A stretch of DNA of 21,512 nucleotides from Holophaga sp. GTDB taxonomy: Bacteria; Acidobacteriota; Holophagae; Holophagales; Holophagaceae. Positions 12,373 through 20,125 of this stretch are shown here, piece by piece. The stretch spans positions 1 to 21,512 of the forward strand of contig JARLGP010000245.1 in the NCBI GenBank assembly GCA_031292735.1, in the 5' to 3' direction. Under the pieces are notes generated by a model. It saw only the letters and a list, made by a program, of their open reading frames with translations, was not told the DNA's origin and made no database searches. The translations under genes were made by a program, and so were the position numbers. The first letter of the stretch is position 1, and the number at the start of each line of letters is the position of its first letter.

Positions 12373-14655
12373 ATGGGATCCACTCTGCCTGATCGAATCG
12401 CATTCCTGGGCGGCTACCTGCCGCGGCTGTGCGGCATCGCCACCTTCACCCACGACCTCTGCGAGGCGGTGGCCAGCGCGATGCCCGGGACCGACTGCTT
12501 CGTGGCGGCCGTGAACGACCGGGTGGAAAGCTACGACTACCCCCCCCGGGTGCGCATCCAGCTGGACCAGCAGGACCTGGATTCCTACCGGCGGGCCGCG
12601 GACCTGCTCAACTTCAGCAACGCGAGGGTGCTCTGCCTCCAGCACGAATTCGGCATCTACGGCGGTCCGGCCGGAAGCCACCTGCTGGCCCTGCTCAAGG
12701 AAGTGCGCATGCCGGTGGTGACCACCCTGCACACGGTGCTCAGCGACCCGAACGCCGACCAGCGGAAGGTGATGGACGAACTGGTCCAGCGCAGCGACCG
12801 GCTGGTGGTCATGGCCCGCAAGGGGGCGGAAATCCTCGGCGCCACCTACGGCGTCCCGGACGACAAGGTGGACATCATCCCCCACGGCATCCATGACATG
12901 CCGTTCACCGACTCCAGCTTCTACAAGGCGCAGTTCGGGGTGGAAGGCCGCCAGGTGCTGCTCACCTTCGGCCTGCTGGGGCCGGGCAAGGGCCTGGAAT
13001 ACGTCATCGAGGCGTTGCCGGAGATCGTCAAGCGGCACCCGGAGGTGGTCTACCTGGTGCTGGGAGCCACCCACCCGCACCTGGTGGCCCGGGACGGGGA
13101 AAGCTACCGCCTGGGCCTGGAGCGGCTGGCGGAGCAGCGGGGGGTGAAGGAACACGTGATCTTCTACAACCGCTTCGTCTCCCTGGAGGACCTCAAGGAG
13201 TTCATCGGCGCCACCGACGTCTACCTCACCCCCTACCTCAACGAGGCGCAGATCACCTCGGGCACCCTGGCCTACGTGTTCGGCGCGGGCAAGGCGGTGG
13301 TCTCCACCCCCTACTGGCACGCCCAGGAACTGCTGGCCGACGGGCGCGGCATCCTGGTGCCGTTCCGCGACCCGCACGCCATCGCCGAGGGGGTCTGCCG
13401 CTTCCTGGACGATCCGGCCCTGATGCTGGCCACCCGGGAAACCGCCTACCGCATGGGCCGCGCCATGATCTGGCCGGCCACGGCGGGGCGCTACCTGGAA
13501 GCCTTCCAGCACGCCCGCAAGGACCGGAGGGTCACCCCCCGCTCGGCCTTCGCCCAGTGGACCCTGGCCAGCCGCCCCTACGAACTGCCTCCGCTCCGGC
13601 TCGACCACATCGTGCGCATGAGCGACGGCACCGGCATGCTCCAGCACGCCGTGTTCAATGTGCCGAACTACAGCGAAGGCTACTGCACCGACGACAATGC
13701 GCGGGCCTTCATCCTGTGCAACCTGCTGGACGAGCTGGGCGGACGGCCCCCGTCGGACAGCCTGGACCGCCTGGCCACCAGCTACCTGGCCTTCCTGGCC
13801 GCCGCCATGAATCCCGCCACCGGCCGGTTCCGCAATTTCATGAGCCATGGGCGGGTCTGGCTGGAGGAGGCGGGCAGCGAGGACAGCCACGGCCGGGCGC
13901 TGTGGGCGCTGGGCAGCGGGGTGGGCCGTTCCCGCAACGAGGGCCACCGGAGGCTCTGCGCGCAGCTGTTCGAACGCGGCCTGGCCGTGGTGGAGCACTT
14001 CACCTCGCCCCGGGCCTGGGCCTTCACCCTGCTGGGCGCCCATGAGTTCCTCCGCAGCTTTCCCCTGCGGGAGGATGTGGCGGCCTTGCGCGCGGACCTG
14101 ACCGGGAGGCTGATCGGCCTCTGGAAGGCCTGCTCCAGCAAGACCTGGCCCTGGTTCGAACCAAGCGCCACCTACGACAACGCGCGGCTCAGCCAGGCCC
14201 TGCTGCTCAGCGGCCAGGCGATGCCGAACCCGGAGGCGCTGGCCATCGGCCTGCAGTCCCTGAGCTGGCTGGTGTCGGTGCAGAAGACCCAGGCCGGCCA
14301 TTTCCGGCCCATCGGCAGCAACGGGTTCTGCCAGCGGGACGGCGCCCACGCGGATTTCGACCAGCAGCCGGTGGAGGCCCAGGCGATGGTCGCCGCCTGC
14401 CTCGAAGCCTTCCGGGCCACCCAGGACCCGTCCTGGTCCCAGGAGGCGAAACGGGCCTTCGAGTGGTTCCTGGGCCGCAACGACCTGGGCCTGCCGGTCT
14501 ACGACTCCGGCACCGGCGGCTGCGGCGACGGCCTGCACCCGGACCGGGTCAACGAAAACCAGGGGGCGGAATCCACCCTCGCCTTCCACCTGGCCCTGGC
14601 CGAAATGAACTTCGCAGCGCATCTGATCGGACCTTCCATGAAGCAGGCCAAATGA
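12373..14655 (+). CDS. GT4 glycosyltransferase fused to a probable alpha/alpha-barrel domain
   Basis: A 760-residue two-domain protein. Residues 1 to about 385 are a GT-B fold glycosyltransferase of family 4, with the N-terminal PRLCGIATFTHDL motif, LQHEFGIYGG, VTTLHTVL, LLTFGLLGPGKGLEYVIEALP and a C-terminal lobe TPYLNEAQITSGTLAYVFGAG. Glu291 is present, but the second acid of the usual E-x7-E pair seems absent. From about 400 to 750 the sequence is helical with repeated acidic motifs: YCTDDNAR (Asp440/441), DSHGRALWALG (Asp504), WPWFEPSATYDNARLSQALL (595-609), DQQPVEAQAM and NENQGAEST (Glu728/733). This looks like an (alpha/alpha)6 barrel of the six-hairpin glycosidase type. The ATG at 12373 has GAGAGGGGG upstream. 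It overlaps the GH130 gene by an ATGA, so the two probably act on the same glycan. The sugar is unknown. Confidence 0.8.
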   Translation: MGSTLPDRIAFLGGYLPRLCGIATFTHDLCEAVASAMPGTDCFVAAVNDRVESYDYPPRVRIQLDQQDLDSYRRAADLLNFSNARVLCLQHEFGIYGGPAGSHLLALLKEVRMPVVTTLHTVLSDPNADQRKVMDELVQRSDRLVVMARKGAEILGATYGVPDDKVDIIPHGIHDMPFTDSSFYKAQFGVEGRQVLLTFGLLGPGKGLEYVIEALPEIVKRHPEVVYLVLGATHPHLVARDGESYRLGLERLAEQRGVKEHVIFYNRFVSLEDLKEFIGATDVYLTPYLNEAQITSGTLAYVFGAGKAVVSTPYWHAQELLADGRGILVPFRDPHAIAEGVCRFLDDPALMLATRETAYRMGRAMIWPATAGRYLEAFQHARKDRRVTPRSAFAQWTLASRPYELPPLRLDHIVRMSDGTGMLQHAVFNVPNYSEGYCTDDNARAFILCNLLDELGGRPPSDSLDRLATSYLAFLAAAMNPATGRFRNFMSHGRVWLEEAGSEDSHGRALWALGSGVGRSRNEGHRRLCAQLFERGLAVVEHFTSPRAWAFTLLGAHEFLRSFPLREDVAALRADLTGRLIGLWKACSSKTWPWFEPSATYDNARLSQALLLSGQAMPNPEALAIGLQSLSWLVSVQKTQAGHFRPIGSNGFCQRDGAHADFDQQPVEAQAMVAACLEAFRATQDPSWSQEAKRAFEWFLGRNDLGLPVYDSGTGGCGDGLHPDRVNENQGAESTLAFHLALAEMNFAAHLIGPSMKQAK

Positions 14656-16109
14656 GGGGCATCACGGTCCGGCACCACCCGCTTCTGCTGGTGCCCATGA
14701 GCGACCGGGTGATCATCCGCCCGTTCATCCCGTCCAGCGCCCAGCGCATCACCACCATCATCGGCCGCGCCCTGGCCCTGGACGAGGCGGGAACCGCCCG
14801 CGAACTGAAGGCCATGCTGCGGGAATTCGACTCCCGGCATTTCGACCTCGAGCGCCTGCTGCTGGCCAACTACGAGCGGGTGGTTCCCCACCTGTTCACC
14901 CAGCAGCCGCTTTCCGAAGCCCGCAAGCTGCTCATCGGCGCGCTCTTTTCCGGCGAGTACGCGGTGGAATCCGCCGCGCTGTTCAATCCGTCCATCGTCC
15001 CCCACCCGGACCAGGACGGGGTTCCCGGGGGCGGCCTGCGCTTCATCATGAGCCTGCGGGCCACCGGGGAAGGGCACATCTCCTCCATCGAATTCCGCAC
15101 CGGGCTCATCAGCGCCAACGGCCGCTTCGAGGTGGACCCGATCTCCAGGCGGGTCACCGCCCCGGAGATCGAGCCCAACCCCAGCTACCAGAAGGTGGCG
15201 TTCATCATCAAGCTGCACGAGATGGGCTTCGACAACGACCACTCCGCCACGGTGATGGCCGGGCTGGGCGAGAACTTCGACCGGAACGCCCTGAACCGCA
15301 GCCTGGCGCGGATCCGGCGGGAAACCCTCCCGGCCACCCAGGACCTCATCAACACCCTGCTCTGCGTCCAGTGGCTGGCCGACTCCAACTACGAGATGAG
15401 CTTCTCGCCGGAGCATGCGGTCAGCGAGCGCATCCTGTTCCCGGTCTCCAGCAACGAGAGCAACGGCATCGAGGACGCGCGCTTCGTCCGGTTCCAGGAC
15501 GAGGACGGGACGGTGACCTACTACGCCACCTACACCGCCTACAACGGCCACGCCATCCTGCCCCAGCTCATCGAGACCCGGGACTTCCTCCACTTCCGGG
15601 TGCTCACCCTCAACGGCACGGCCGTGCAGAACAAGGGCATGGCGCTGTTCCCCAGGCGGATCGACGGCAACTACGTGATGCTGTCCCGGCAGGACGACGA
15701 GAACCTGTTCATCATGTTCTCGGACAATCCCCACTACTGGAGCGATTCGCGGATGCTGCTGCGGCCCGCCGAGCTGTGGGAGTCCGTGAAGATCGGCAAC
15801 TGCGGATCGCCCATCGAGACCGAAGCCGGATGGCTGGTCATCACCCACGGGGTGGGCCCCATGCGCAAGTACTGCATCGGAGCGGTCCTGCTCGACCTGC
15901 AGGATCCCACCAAGGTCATCGGCCGGCTGCGCGAGCCGCTGCTGGAACCGGAAGGGATCGGCCGGGAGGGCTACGTGCCCAACGTGGTCTACAGCTGCGG
16001 GGCGCTCGTCCATGGCCGCGAGCTGATCCTCCCCTACGCCATGAGCGATCGCGCCACCGCCGTGGTGAGCCTGCCCCTGGACCAGCTGCTGGACGCGCTG
16101 AGGGCCTGA
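14652..16109 (+). CDS. GH130-family protein, mannoside phosphorylase-like
   Basis: A 485-residue protein. The first 145 or so residues are a helical N-terminal extension. The rest has the repeated strands expected of a five-bladed beta-propeller: FNPSIVPHPD, NGIEDARFVRF (Glu274-Asp275; in GH130 this aspartate is the general acid), YYATYTAYNG, KGMALFPRRIDGNYVMLSRQDDENLFIMFSDN, IGNCGSPIETEAGWLVITHGVGP and ELILPYAMSDRATAV. GH130 members cleave beta-1,4- or beta-1,2-mannosides, mostly by phosphorolysis giving mannose 1-phosphate, and a few by hydrolysis. The exact linkage cannot be read from sequence. No signal peptide is seen, so it is cytoplasmic. The start shares ATGA with the preceding GT4 gene, which implies coordinated production. 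Confidence 0.85.
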   Translation: MRGITVRHHPLLLVPMSDRVIIRPFIPSSAQRITTIIGRALALDEAGTARELKAMLREFDSRHFDLERLLLANYERVVPHLFTQQPLSEARKLLIGALFSGEYAVESAALFNPSIVPHPDQDGVPGGGLRFIMSLRATGEGHISSIEFRTGLISANGRFEVDPISRRVTAPEIEPNPSYQKVAFIIKLHEMGFDNDHSATVMAGLGENFDRNALNRSLARIRRETLPATQDLINTLLCVQWLADSNYEMSFSPEHAVSERILFPVSSNESNGIEDARFVRFQDEDGTVTYYATYTAYNGHAILPQLIETRDFLHFRVLTLNGTAVQNKGMALFPRRIDGNYVMLSRQDDENLFIMFSDNPHYWSDSRMLLRPAELWESVKIGNCGSPIETEAGWLVITHGVGPMRKYCIGAVLLDLQDPTKVIGRLREPLLEPEGIGREGYVPNVVYSCGALVHGRELILPYAMSDRATAVVSLPLDQLLDALRA

Positions 16110-16133
16110 AAGGACCGCCGGATCCATTATACT
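16106..16133 (+). promoter_or_regulatory. Candidate promoter for glgB
   Basis: CTGAAA (16106-16111) and TATACT (16128-16133, 5 of 6 matches) are separated by 16 bp and would start transcription near 16140. The -35 overlaps the stop codon of the GH130 gene. This would leave a 5' leader of roughly 118 nt before glgB, containing a hairpin and a dyad. Confidence 0.45.
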
Positions 16134-16156
16134 GGAGGCACAGGCATAGGAATCTT

Positions 16157-16200
16157 CGGCACGGCGCGGTGCCGGCAACCATGAATTCACATGGAATTCA
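16157..16200 (+). promoter_or_regulatory. glgB leader hairpin and TGAATTC dyad
   Basis: Two perfect inverted repeats sit in the 148-bp gap before glgB. CGGCAC/GTGCCG (16157-16174, loop GGCGCG) could fold in RNA. TGAATTC-ACATG-GAATTCA (16182-16200) is a 7-bp dyad with a 5-bp spacer, a shape and size common for dimeric regulator sites. No regulator for it is identifiable in the window. Confidence 0.4.
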
Positions 16201-16257
16201 CGCCAGCAGGACGGCCCCGCGCCCGGGCCGGATCCCACCGGGAAAGGGGTTTCCGCC

Positions 16258-18444
16258 ATGCATCCAGCCACCCTGCTCGACGAGGACCTGAGCAAGCTGA
16301 TCGAGGCCCGCCACCACGACCCGTTCGCCGTGCTGGGGCATCATGCCCAGGGCGGGGAGTCGGTGGTCCGGGCCTTCCTGCCCCGGGCCGGGGAGGTGTC
16401 CATCGTCGAGGGCAACCTGCCGCTGGAGCGGGTCGGGGCCAGCGGCCTGTTCCAGTGGAGCGGCCCGCAGGCGGACCTGCCCGAGCACTACCGCCTGGTC
16501 TGGCGGGACGCCGAACACCACCAGCACGTGGCCCACGATCCGTACAGCTACGGCCCGCAGCTGGCCGATTTCGACCTGCACCTGTTCAGCGAAGGGAAGC
16601 ACTGGCACGCCTACCGCTTCCTCGGCGCCCACGAGCACGAGGTGGACGGCGTGGCGGGGGTGCTGTTCGCCGTCTGGGCGCCCAACGCGGAGCGGGTGAG
16701 CGTGGTGGGCGATTTCAACGGCTGGGACGGCCGCTGCCATCCCATGCGGGTCCGGCACGGGTTCGGGGTGTGGGAACTGTTCCTGCCCGACCTCCCGCCG
16801 GGAACCCTGTACAAGTTCGAACTGCGCAACCGGGACACCGGCGAGGTGTTCCTGAAAGCCGACCCCTACGGCCAGTCCTTCGAGCTGCGCCCCCGCACCG
16901 CCTCCATCGTGCCCGACGCCCGGCCCTTCCCGTGGACCGACGCCCCCTGGCTGGAGCGGCGCGCGAACCAGGACTGGCGGCACGCGCCCATGGCCATCTA
17001 CGAGGTCCACCTGGGGTCCTGGCAGCGGGGCGAGGAGGGGGAGTTCCTCAACTACCGGGAACTGGCCCGCCGGCTGGTGGCGTACGTGCAGGGGATGGGC
17101 TTCAGCCACATCGAGCTGATGCCCGTCACGGAATATCCCTACGACCTCTCCTGGGGCTACCAGGCCACCGGCTACTACGCCCCCACCAGCCGGTTCGGCA
17201 CGCCCGAGGACTTCCGCTTCCTGGTGGACCTGTGCCACGCCCAGGGCCTCGGCGTGCTGGTGGACTGGGTGCCGGCCCATTTCCCCAAGGACGCCCACGC
17301 CCTGGCGCGGTTCGACGGCACCCGGCTGTACGAGCACGAGGACCCCAGGCTGGGGGAGCACCAGGACTGGTCCACCCTGATCTTCAACACCGGGCGCCAC
17401 GAGGTGAAGAACTTCCTGCTCTCCAGCGCCATGTTCTGGCTACAGGAGCTGCATGTGGACGGGCTGCGGGTGGACGCGGTGGCCTCCATGCTCTACCTGG
17501 ACTACTCCCGCAAGGAGGGGGAGTGGATCCCCAACCGCTTCGGCGGGCGCGAGAACCTGGAGGCCATCGACTTCCTGCGCGAGCTCAACGTGGTGGCGCA
17601 CGACCAGTGCCCCGGCGTCCTGATGTTCGCCGAGGAGTCCACCTCCTGGCCCCAGGTGAGCCGCCCGGTGCACCTGGGCGGGCTGGGCTTCGACATGAAG
17701 TGGAATATGGGCTGGATGAACGACACCCTGCGCTTCATGAGCCACGAGCCGGTGCACCGGTCGTTCCACCAGGACCTGCTGACCTTCAGCATGCTGTACG
17801 CCTTCACCGAGAACTTCGTGCTGCCCTTCTCCCACGACGAGGTGGTGCACGGCAAGGGCTCCATGCTCAACAAGATGCCCGGGGACGAGTGGCAGCGCTT
17901 CGCCAACCTGCGGGCGCTCTACGGCTACCTGTTCACCCACCCGGGCAAGAAGCTCCTGTTCATGGGCACCGAATTCGGGCAGGGGCTGGAGTGGAACAGC
18001 CAGGGGGTGCTGGACTGGTACGTGCTGGACTATCCGCTTCACCAGGGCCTGCAGCGGCTGGTGCGCGACCTCAACCACCTCTACTTCGAGACCCCGGCGC
18101 TGCACGGCCTGGAATTCGACTGGCAGGGCTTCGAGTGGATCGACTGCCACGATTCCCAGCAGTCCGTGCTGAGCTTCATCCGCCGGGCGGGCGAAGCCTG
18201 CGTGGTGGTGGCGGTCAACCTCACCCCGGTGCCGCGCCACGGCTACCGCATCGGCATGCCGCGGCCCGGCCGCTACCGGGAGATCCTCAACACCGACTCG
18301 GCCCTCTACGGCGGAAGCAATGTGGGCAACGGGGCCCAGGAACTGGTCACCCAGGAGCTTCCCTGGATGGACCGGCCCTGGTCCCTGGAACTCACCCTGC
18401 CGCCCCTGGCGGTCCTGGTGCTGCGCCCTGAGGAAGCGGGCTGA
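16258..18444 (+). CDS. glgB: 1,4-alpha-glucan branching enzyme GlgB
   Basis: GlgB makes alpha-1,6 branches in glycogen (GH13, cytoplasmic). The 728-residue protein matches E. coli GlgB in length. An N-terminal carbohydrate-binding region has [11 protein letters not shown] second beta-sandwich has [27 protein letters not shown] (about 139-165). The catalytic barrel contains [19 protein letters not shown], nucleophile Asp406 in DGLRVDAV, acid/base Glu459 in FAEESTSWP and stabiliser Asp527 in [11 protein letters not shown]. These fall within one residue of the E. coli positions 405, 458 and 526. The C-terminal all-beta domain ends with [11 protein letters not shown]. The ATG at 16258 has GGAAAGGGG upstream. 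No glgA, glgC, glgP or glgX lies in the window. Its stop codon directly abuts that of the convergent SDR gene. Confidence 0.97.
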   Translation: MHPATLLDEDLSKLIEARHHDPFAVLGHHAQGGESVVRAFLPRAGEVSIVEGNLPLERVGASGLFQWSGPQADLPEHYRLVWRDAEHHQHVAHDPYSYGPQLADFDLHLFSEGKHWHAYRFLGAHEHEVDGVAGVLFAVWAPNAERVSVVGDFNGWDGRCHPMRVRHGFGVWELFLPDLPPGTLYKFELRNRDTGEVFLKADPYGQSFELRPRTASIVPDARPFPWTDAPWLERRANQDWRHAPMAIYEVHLGSWQRGEEGEFLNYRELARRLVAYVQGMGFSHIELMPVTEYPYDLSWGYQATGYYAPTSRFGTPEDFRFLVDLCHAQGLGVLVDWVPAHFPKDAHALARFDGTRLYEHEDPRLGEHQDWSTLIFNTGRHEVKNFLLSSAMFWLQELHVDGLRVDAVASMLYLDYSRKEGEWIPNRFGGRENLEAIDFLRELNVVAHDQCPGVLMFAEESTSWPQVSRPVHLGGLGFDMKWNMGWMNDTLRFMSHEPVHRSFHQDLLTFSMLYAFTENFVLPFSHDEVVHGKGSMLNKMPGDEWQRFANLRALYGYLFTHPGKKLLFMGTEFGQGLEWNSQGVLDWYVLDYPLHQGLQRLVRDLNHLYFETPALHGLEFDWQGFEWIDCHDSQQSVLSFIRRAGEACVVVAVNLTPVPRHGYRIGMPRPGRYREILNTDSALYGGSNVGNGAQELVTQELPWMDRPWSLELTLPPLAVLVLRPEEAG

Positions 18445-19290
18445 CTACGCCTGGTCCGCCGGGAAATCGGCGCCCTGGGTGACCTCGGCCCACTGGTCGA
18501 AGTTCTTCTGCATGGCCGTGAGCTTGGTCCGCACCATGGTCAGGGCCACCTTGCCGAGCAGGAGCCGGGCCGGCGGTTCCGCGGCTTCCACCGCCTGGAC
18601 GATGGCCGCGGCGGCCCGCACCGGGTCACCGGGCTGCTTGCCGCTGTAGCCGCGGATCGCGTTGCGCCGGGCGCCGGCGGTGGCCGCGTAGTCGGCCATG
18701 GTCCCGGTCACTTCGTTGGCCGAGCGGCCCGCCCAGTCGGTGCGGAACGGGCCCGGCTCCACCAGCACCACCTTGATGCCGAGCGGCGCCACTTCCTGGG
18801 ACAGGGACTCGGACAGGGCCTCCACCGCGAACTTGGTGGCGTTGTAGAAGCTCAGGCCGGGGAAGGCCACGAGCCCGCCCTGGGACGAGATGTTCACGAT
18901 GGTCCCCGAGCGCTGCTTGCGCAGCAGCGGCAGCACCGCGCGGGTGGTCTCGGTGAGGCCCCAGACGTTGATCTCGAACATCCTGCGCACCTCCGCCAGA
19001 TCGCTCTCCTCGAAGGAGCCGAAGTAGCCGATGCCGGCGTTGTTCACCAGGACATCGATGGCGCCGAACCGATCCGTGGCCGCCTGGACCGCCGCGGCGA
19101 TCTGCTTTGGATCGGTCACGTCCAGCTGCAGGGCGAGGGCGTTCTTTTCATGGCCGACGGTGAGGTCCTGGACCTGCGCGAGATTCCGGGCGGTGCACAC
19201 CGTGGGATAGCCCAGTTCCAGGGTACGCTGGGCCAGGGCCCGGCCGAAGCCGGTGGAACAGCCCGTGATGAACCAGATTTTCTTGGCCAT
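18445..19290 (-). CDS. Short-chain dehydrogenase/reductase (classical SDR)
   Basis: An NAD(P)-dependent oxidoreductase of 281 residues with unknown substrate. The cofactor motif is TGCSTGFGRALA (9-20), the structural NNAG is at 83-86, and the catalytic set is Ser135/136, Tyr149 and Lys153 in NISSQGG and FYNATKFAVEALSESL. Arg35 after the second strand (CTAR) suggests NADP preference. The body VVLVEPGPFRTDWAGRS matches the group of SDRs annotated as oxidoreductases of the retinol-dehydrogenase-like type. The ATG at 19290 has AGGAGG 5 nt upstream. It is transcribed away from the TetR gene, which is the likely regulator. The stop TAG lies immediately next to the glgB stop with no intergenic base. 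Confidence 0.9.
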   Translation of the reverse strand: MAKKIWFITGCSTGFGRALAQRTLELGYPTVCTARNLAQVQDLTVGHEKNALALQLDVTDPKQIAAAVQAATDRFGAIDVLVNNAGIGYFGSFEESDLAEVRRMFEINVWGLTETTRAVLPLLRKQRSGTIVNISSQGGLVAFPGLSFYNATKFAVEALSESLSQEVAPLGIKVVLVEPGPFRTDWAGRSANEVTGTMADYAATAGARRNAIRGYSGKQPGDPVRAAAAIVQAVEAAEPPARLLLGKVALTMVRTKLTAMQKNFDQWAEVTQGADFPADQA

Positions 19291-19346
19291 GGTTCCTCCT
19301 TTTCAACCTATACTATACGTGCAGTTTGCTTAATCAGGAGGGGGAA
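19291..19346. promoter_or_regulatory. Divergent control region between the SDR gene and the aldo/keto reductase remnant plus TetR gene
   Basis: The 56-bp region is AT-rich relative to its flanks and contains TATACTATA (19309-19317), an odd palindrome of two TATA arms about a central C. It provides -10-like hexamers on both strands (TATACT on plus, TATAGT on minus). No good -35 accompanies either one. A TetR dimer site here would control both directions, but no longer operator dyad is evident. Confidence 0.35.
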
Positions 19347-19487
19347 ATGGAGTCCATCTTCGATACCGCCAACGTCTGCTCCAACGGCGCCAGCGAGGAG
19401 GTGCTGGGGCGCTTCCTGAACCGGAACGTCCGCCGCGAGGCGGTGGCCATCGCCACCAAGGCTGGGGTACGAATGAGCCGGAGCTGA
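19347..19487 (+). pseudogene. Aldo/keto reductase remnant
   Basis: A 46-codon reading frame with an excellent ribosome binding site (AGGAGGGGG) at 19337-19345 encodes FDTANVCSNGASEEVLG and then REAVAIATKAG. This is the segment of aldo/keto reductases around the catalytic Asp-Tyr region (normally FDTANVYSNGxSEExLG) up to the strand carrying the catalytic Lys (IATK). The preceding 40 or so residues and the remaining 230 or more of the usual fold are absent. The tyrosine after Asn-Val is a cysteine here, so the catalytic Tyr is also lost. It ends with MSRS and a stop 11 nt before the TetR ATG. It cannot be an active reductase. It may survive as a decayed gene or as a translated leader for the TetR gene. 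Confidence 0.75.
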
Positions 19488-19498
19488 CCGGGCCCGCC

Positions 19499-20125
19499 AT
19501 GAGCGCCGGCGCCCCGGATCCCGCCGCCACCCCCGAGCCCCGGCATCGGGGGCGGCAGCGCAGCCTGGAAGCGCAATCCGCCATCCTGAACGCCACCTGC
19601 CAGCTGCTGGAGAAGAAGTGCCTGCGGGACGTGACCACCGAAGCCATCGCCCAGTTGTCCGGGGTGAGCAAGGCCACCATCTACAAATGGTGGCCCAGCA
19701 AGGCGCTGGTCGCCCTGGACGCCTTCCTCATCCTCATGACCCGGGACGTCCCCACCCCCGACACCGGCTCCGCCTATACCGACTTCACCGAGCAGCTGAA
19801 ATCGCTGGTGAGCTTCTACACCAGCCATGCCGGCCGGGTGTTCTGCCAGTTCATCGCCGAGGGCCAGAGCGACCCCGCCTTCCTCGCGCTGTTCCGCGAA
19901 CGGTTCGTGCAGTCGCGCCGGGACGAGGTGAAGGTCATGTGGCAGCGGGGCGTCGCCCGGGGCGAGATCCGCGCCGAGGTGGACCGTGAAGTGGCCCTGG
20001 ACCTGTTCTACGGCGCGGCGATCTTCCGGCTGCTGGTGGGGCACGGCCCGCTGGACGACCGGGTCGCGCAGGCCATCGTATCGGCGGTGTTTTCCGGGGT
20101 CAAGACCCGAACTCTTCCGGGTTGA
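19499..20125 (+). CDS. TetR/AcrR family transcriptional regulator
   Basis: A 208-residue dimeric repressor-type protein. The N-terminal 20 residues are a Pro/Arg-rich arm, then SAILNATCQLLEKKCLRDVTTEAIAQLSGVSKATIYKWWPSKALVALDAF (27-76) forms the TetR helix-turn-helix (about 46-66). The rest is a helical ligand domain containing SFYTSHAGRVFCQFIAEGQSDPAFLALFRERFV, resembling the TetR_C family that follows this type of HTH. It starts 11 nt after the aldo/keto reductase remnant with only a weak ribosome binding site, so coupling to that remnant is possible. It is divergent from the SDR gene, which is the most likely target. Its 3' end overlaps the convergent LysR gene by 26 bp. The ligand is unknown. 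Confidence 0.93.
   Translation: MSAGAPDPAATPEPRHRGRQRSLEAQSAILNATCQLLEKKCLRDVTTEAIAQLSGVSKATIYKWWPSKALVALDAFLILMTRDVPTPDTGSAYTDFTEQLKSLVSFYTSHAGRVFCQFIAEGQSDPAFLALFRERFVQSRRDEVKVMWQRGVARGEIRAEVDREVALDLFYGAAIFRLLVGHGPLDDRVAQAIVSAVFSGVKTRTLPG

Noticed and set aside
12235..14622. A 795-codon open frame on the minus strand opposite the GT4 gene.
   Set aside because: Its product is Gln/His/Gly-rich with no family motifs and is the mirror of a clearly recognisable gene; long antisense frames are expected at this GC content. The same applies to the long frames at 542-1789, 5256-6896, 6746-8155, 14499-16295 and 16191-18431.
16157..16174. CGGCAC/GTGCCG hairpin as a terminator for the GH130 transcript.
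   Set aside because: No U-tract follows, and it lies downstream of the likely glgB promoter, so a leader structure is the better reading.
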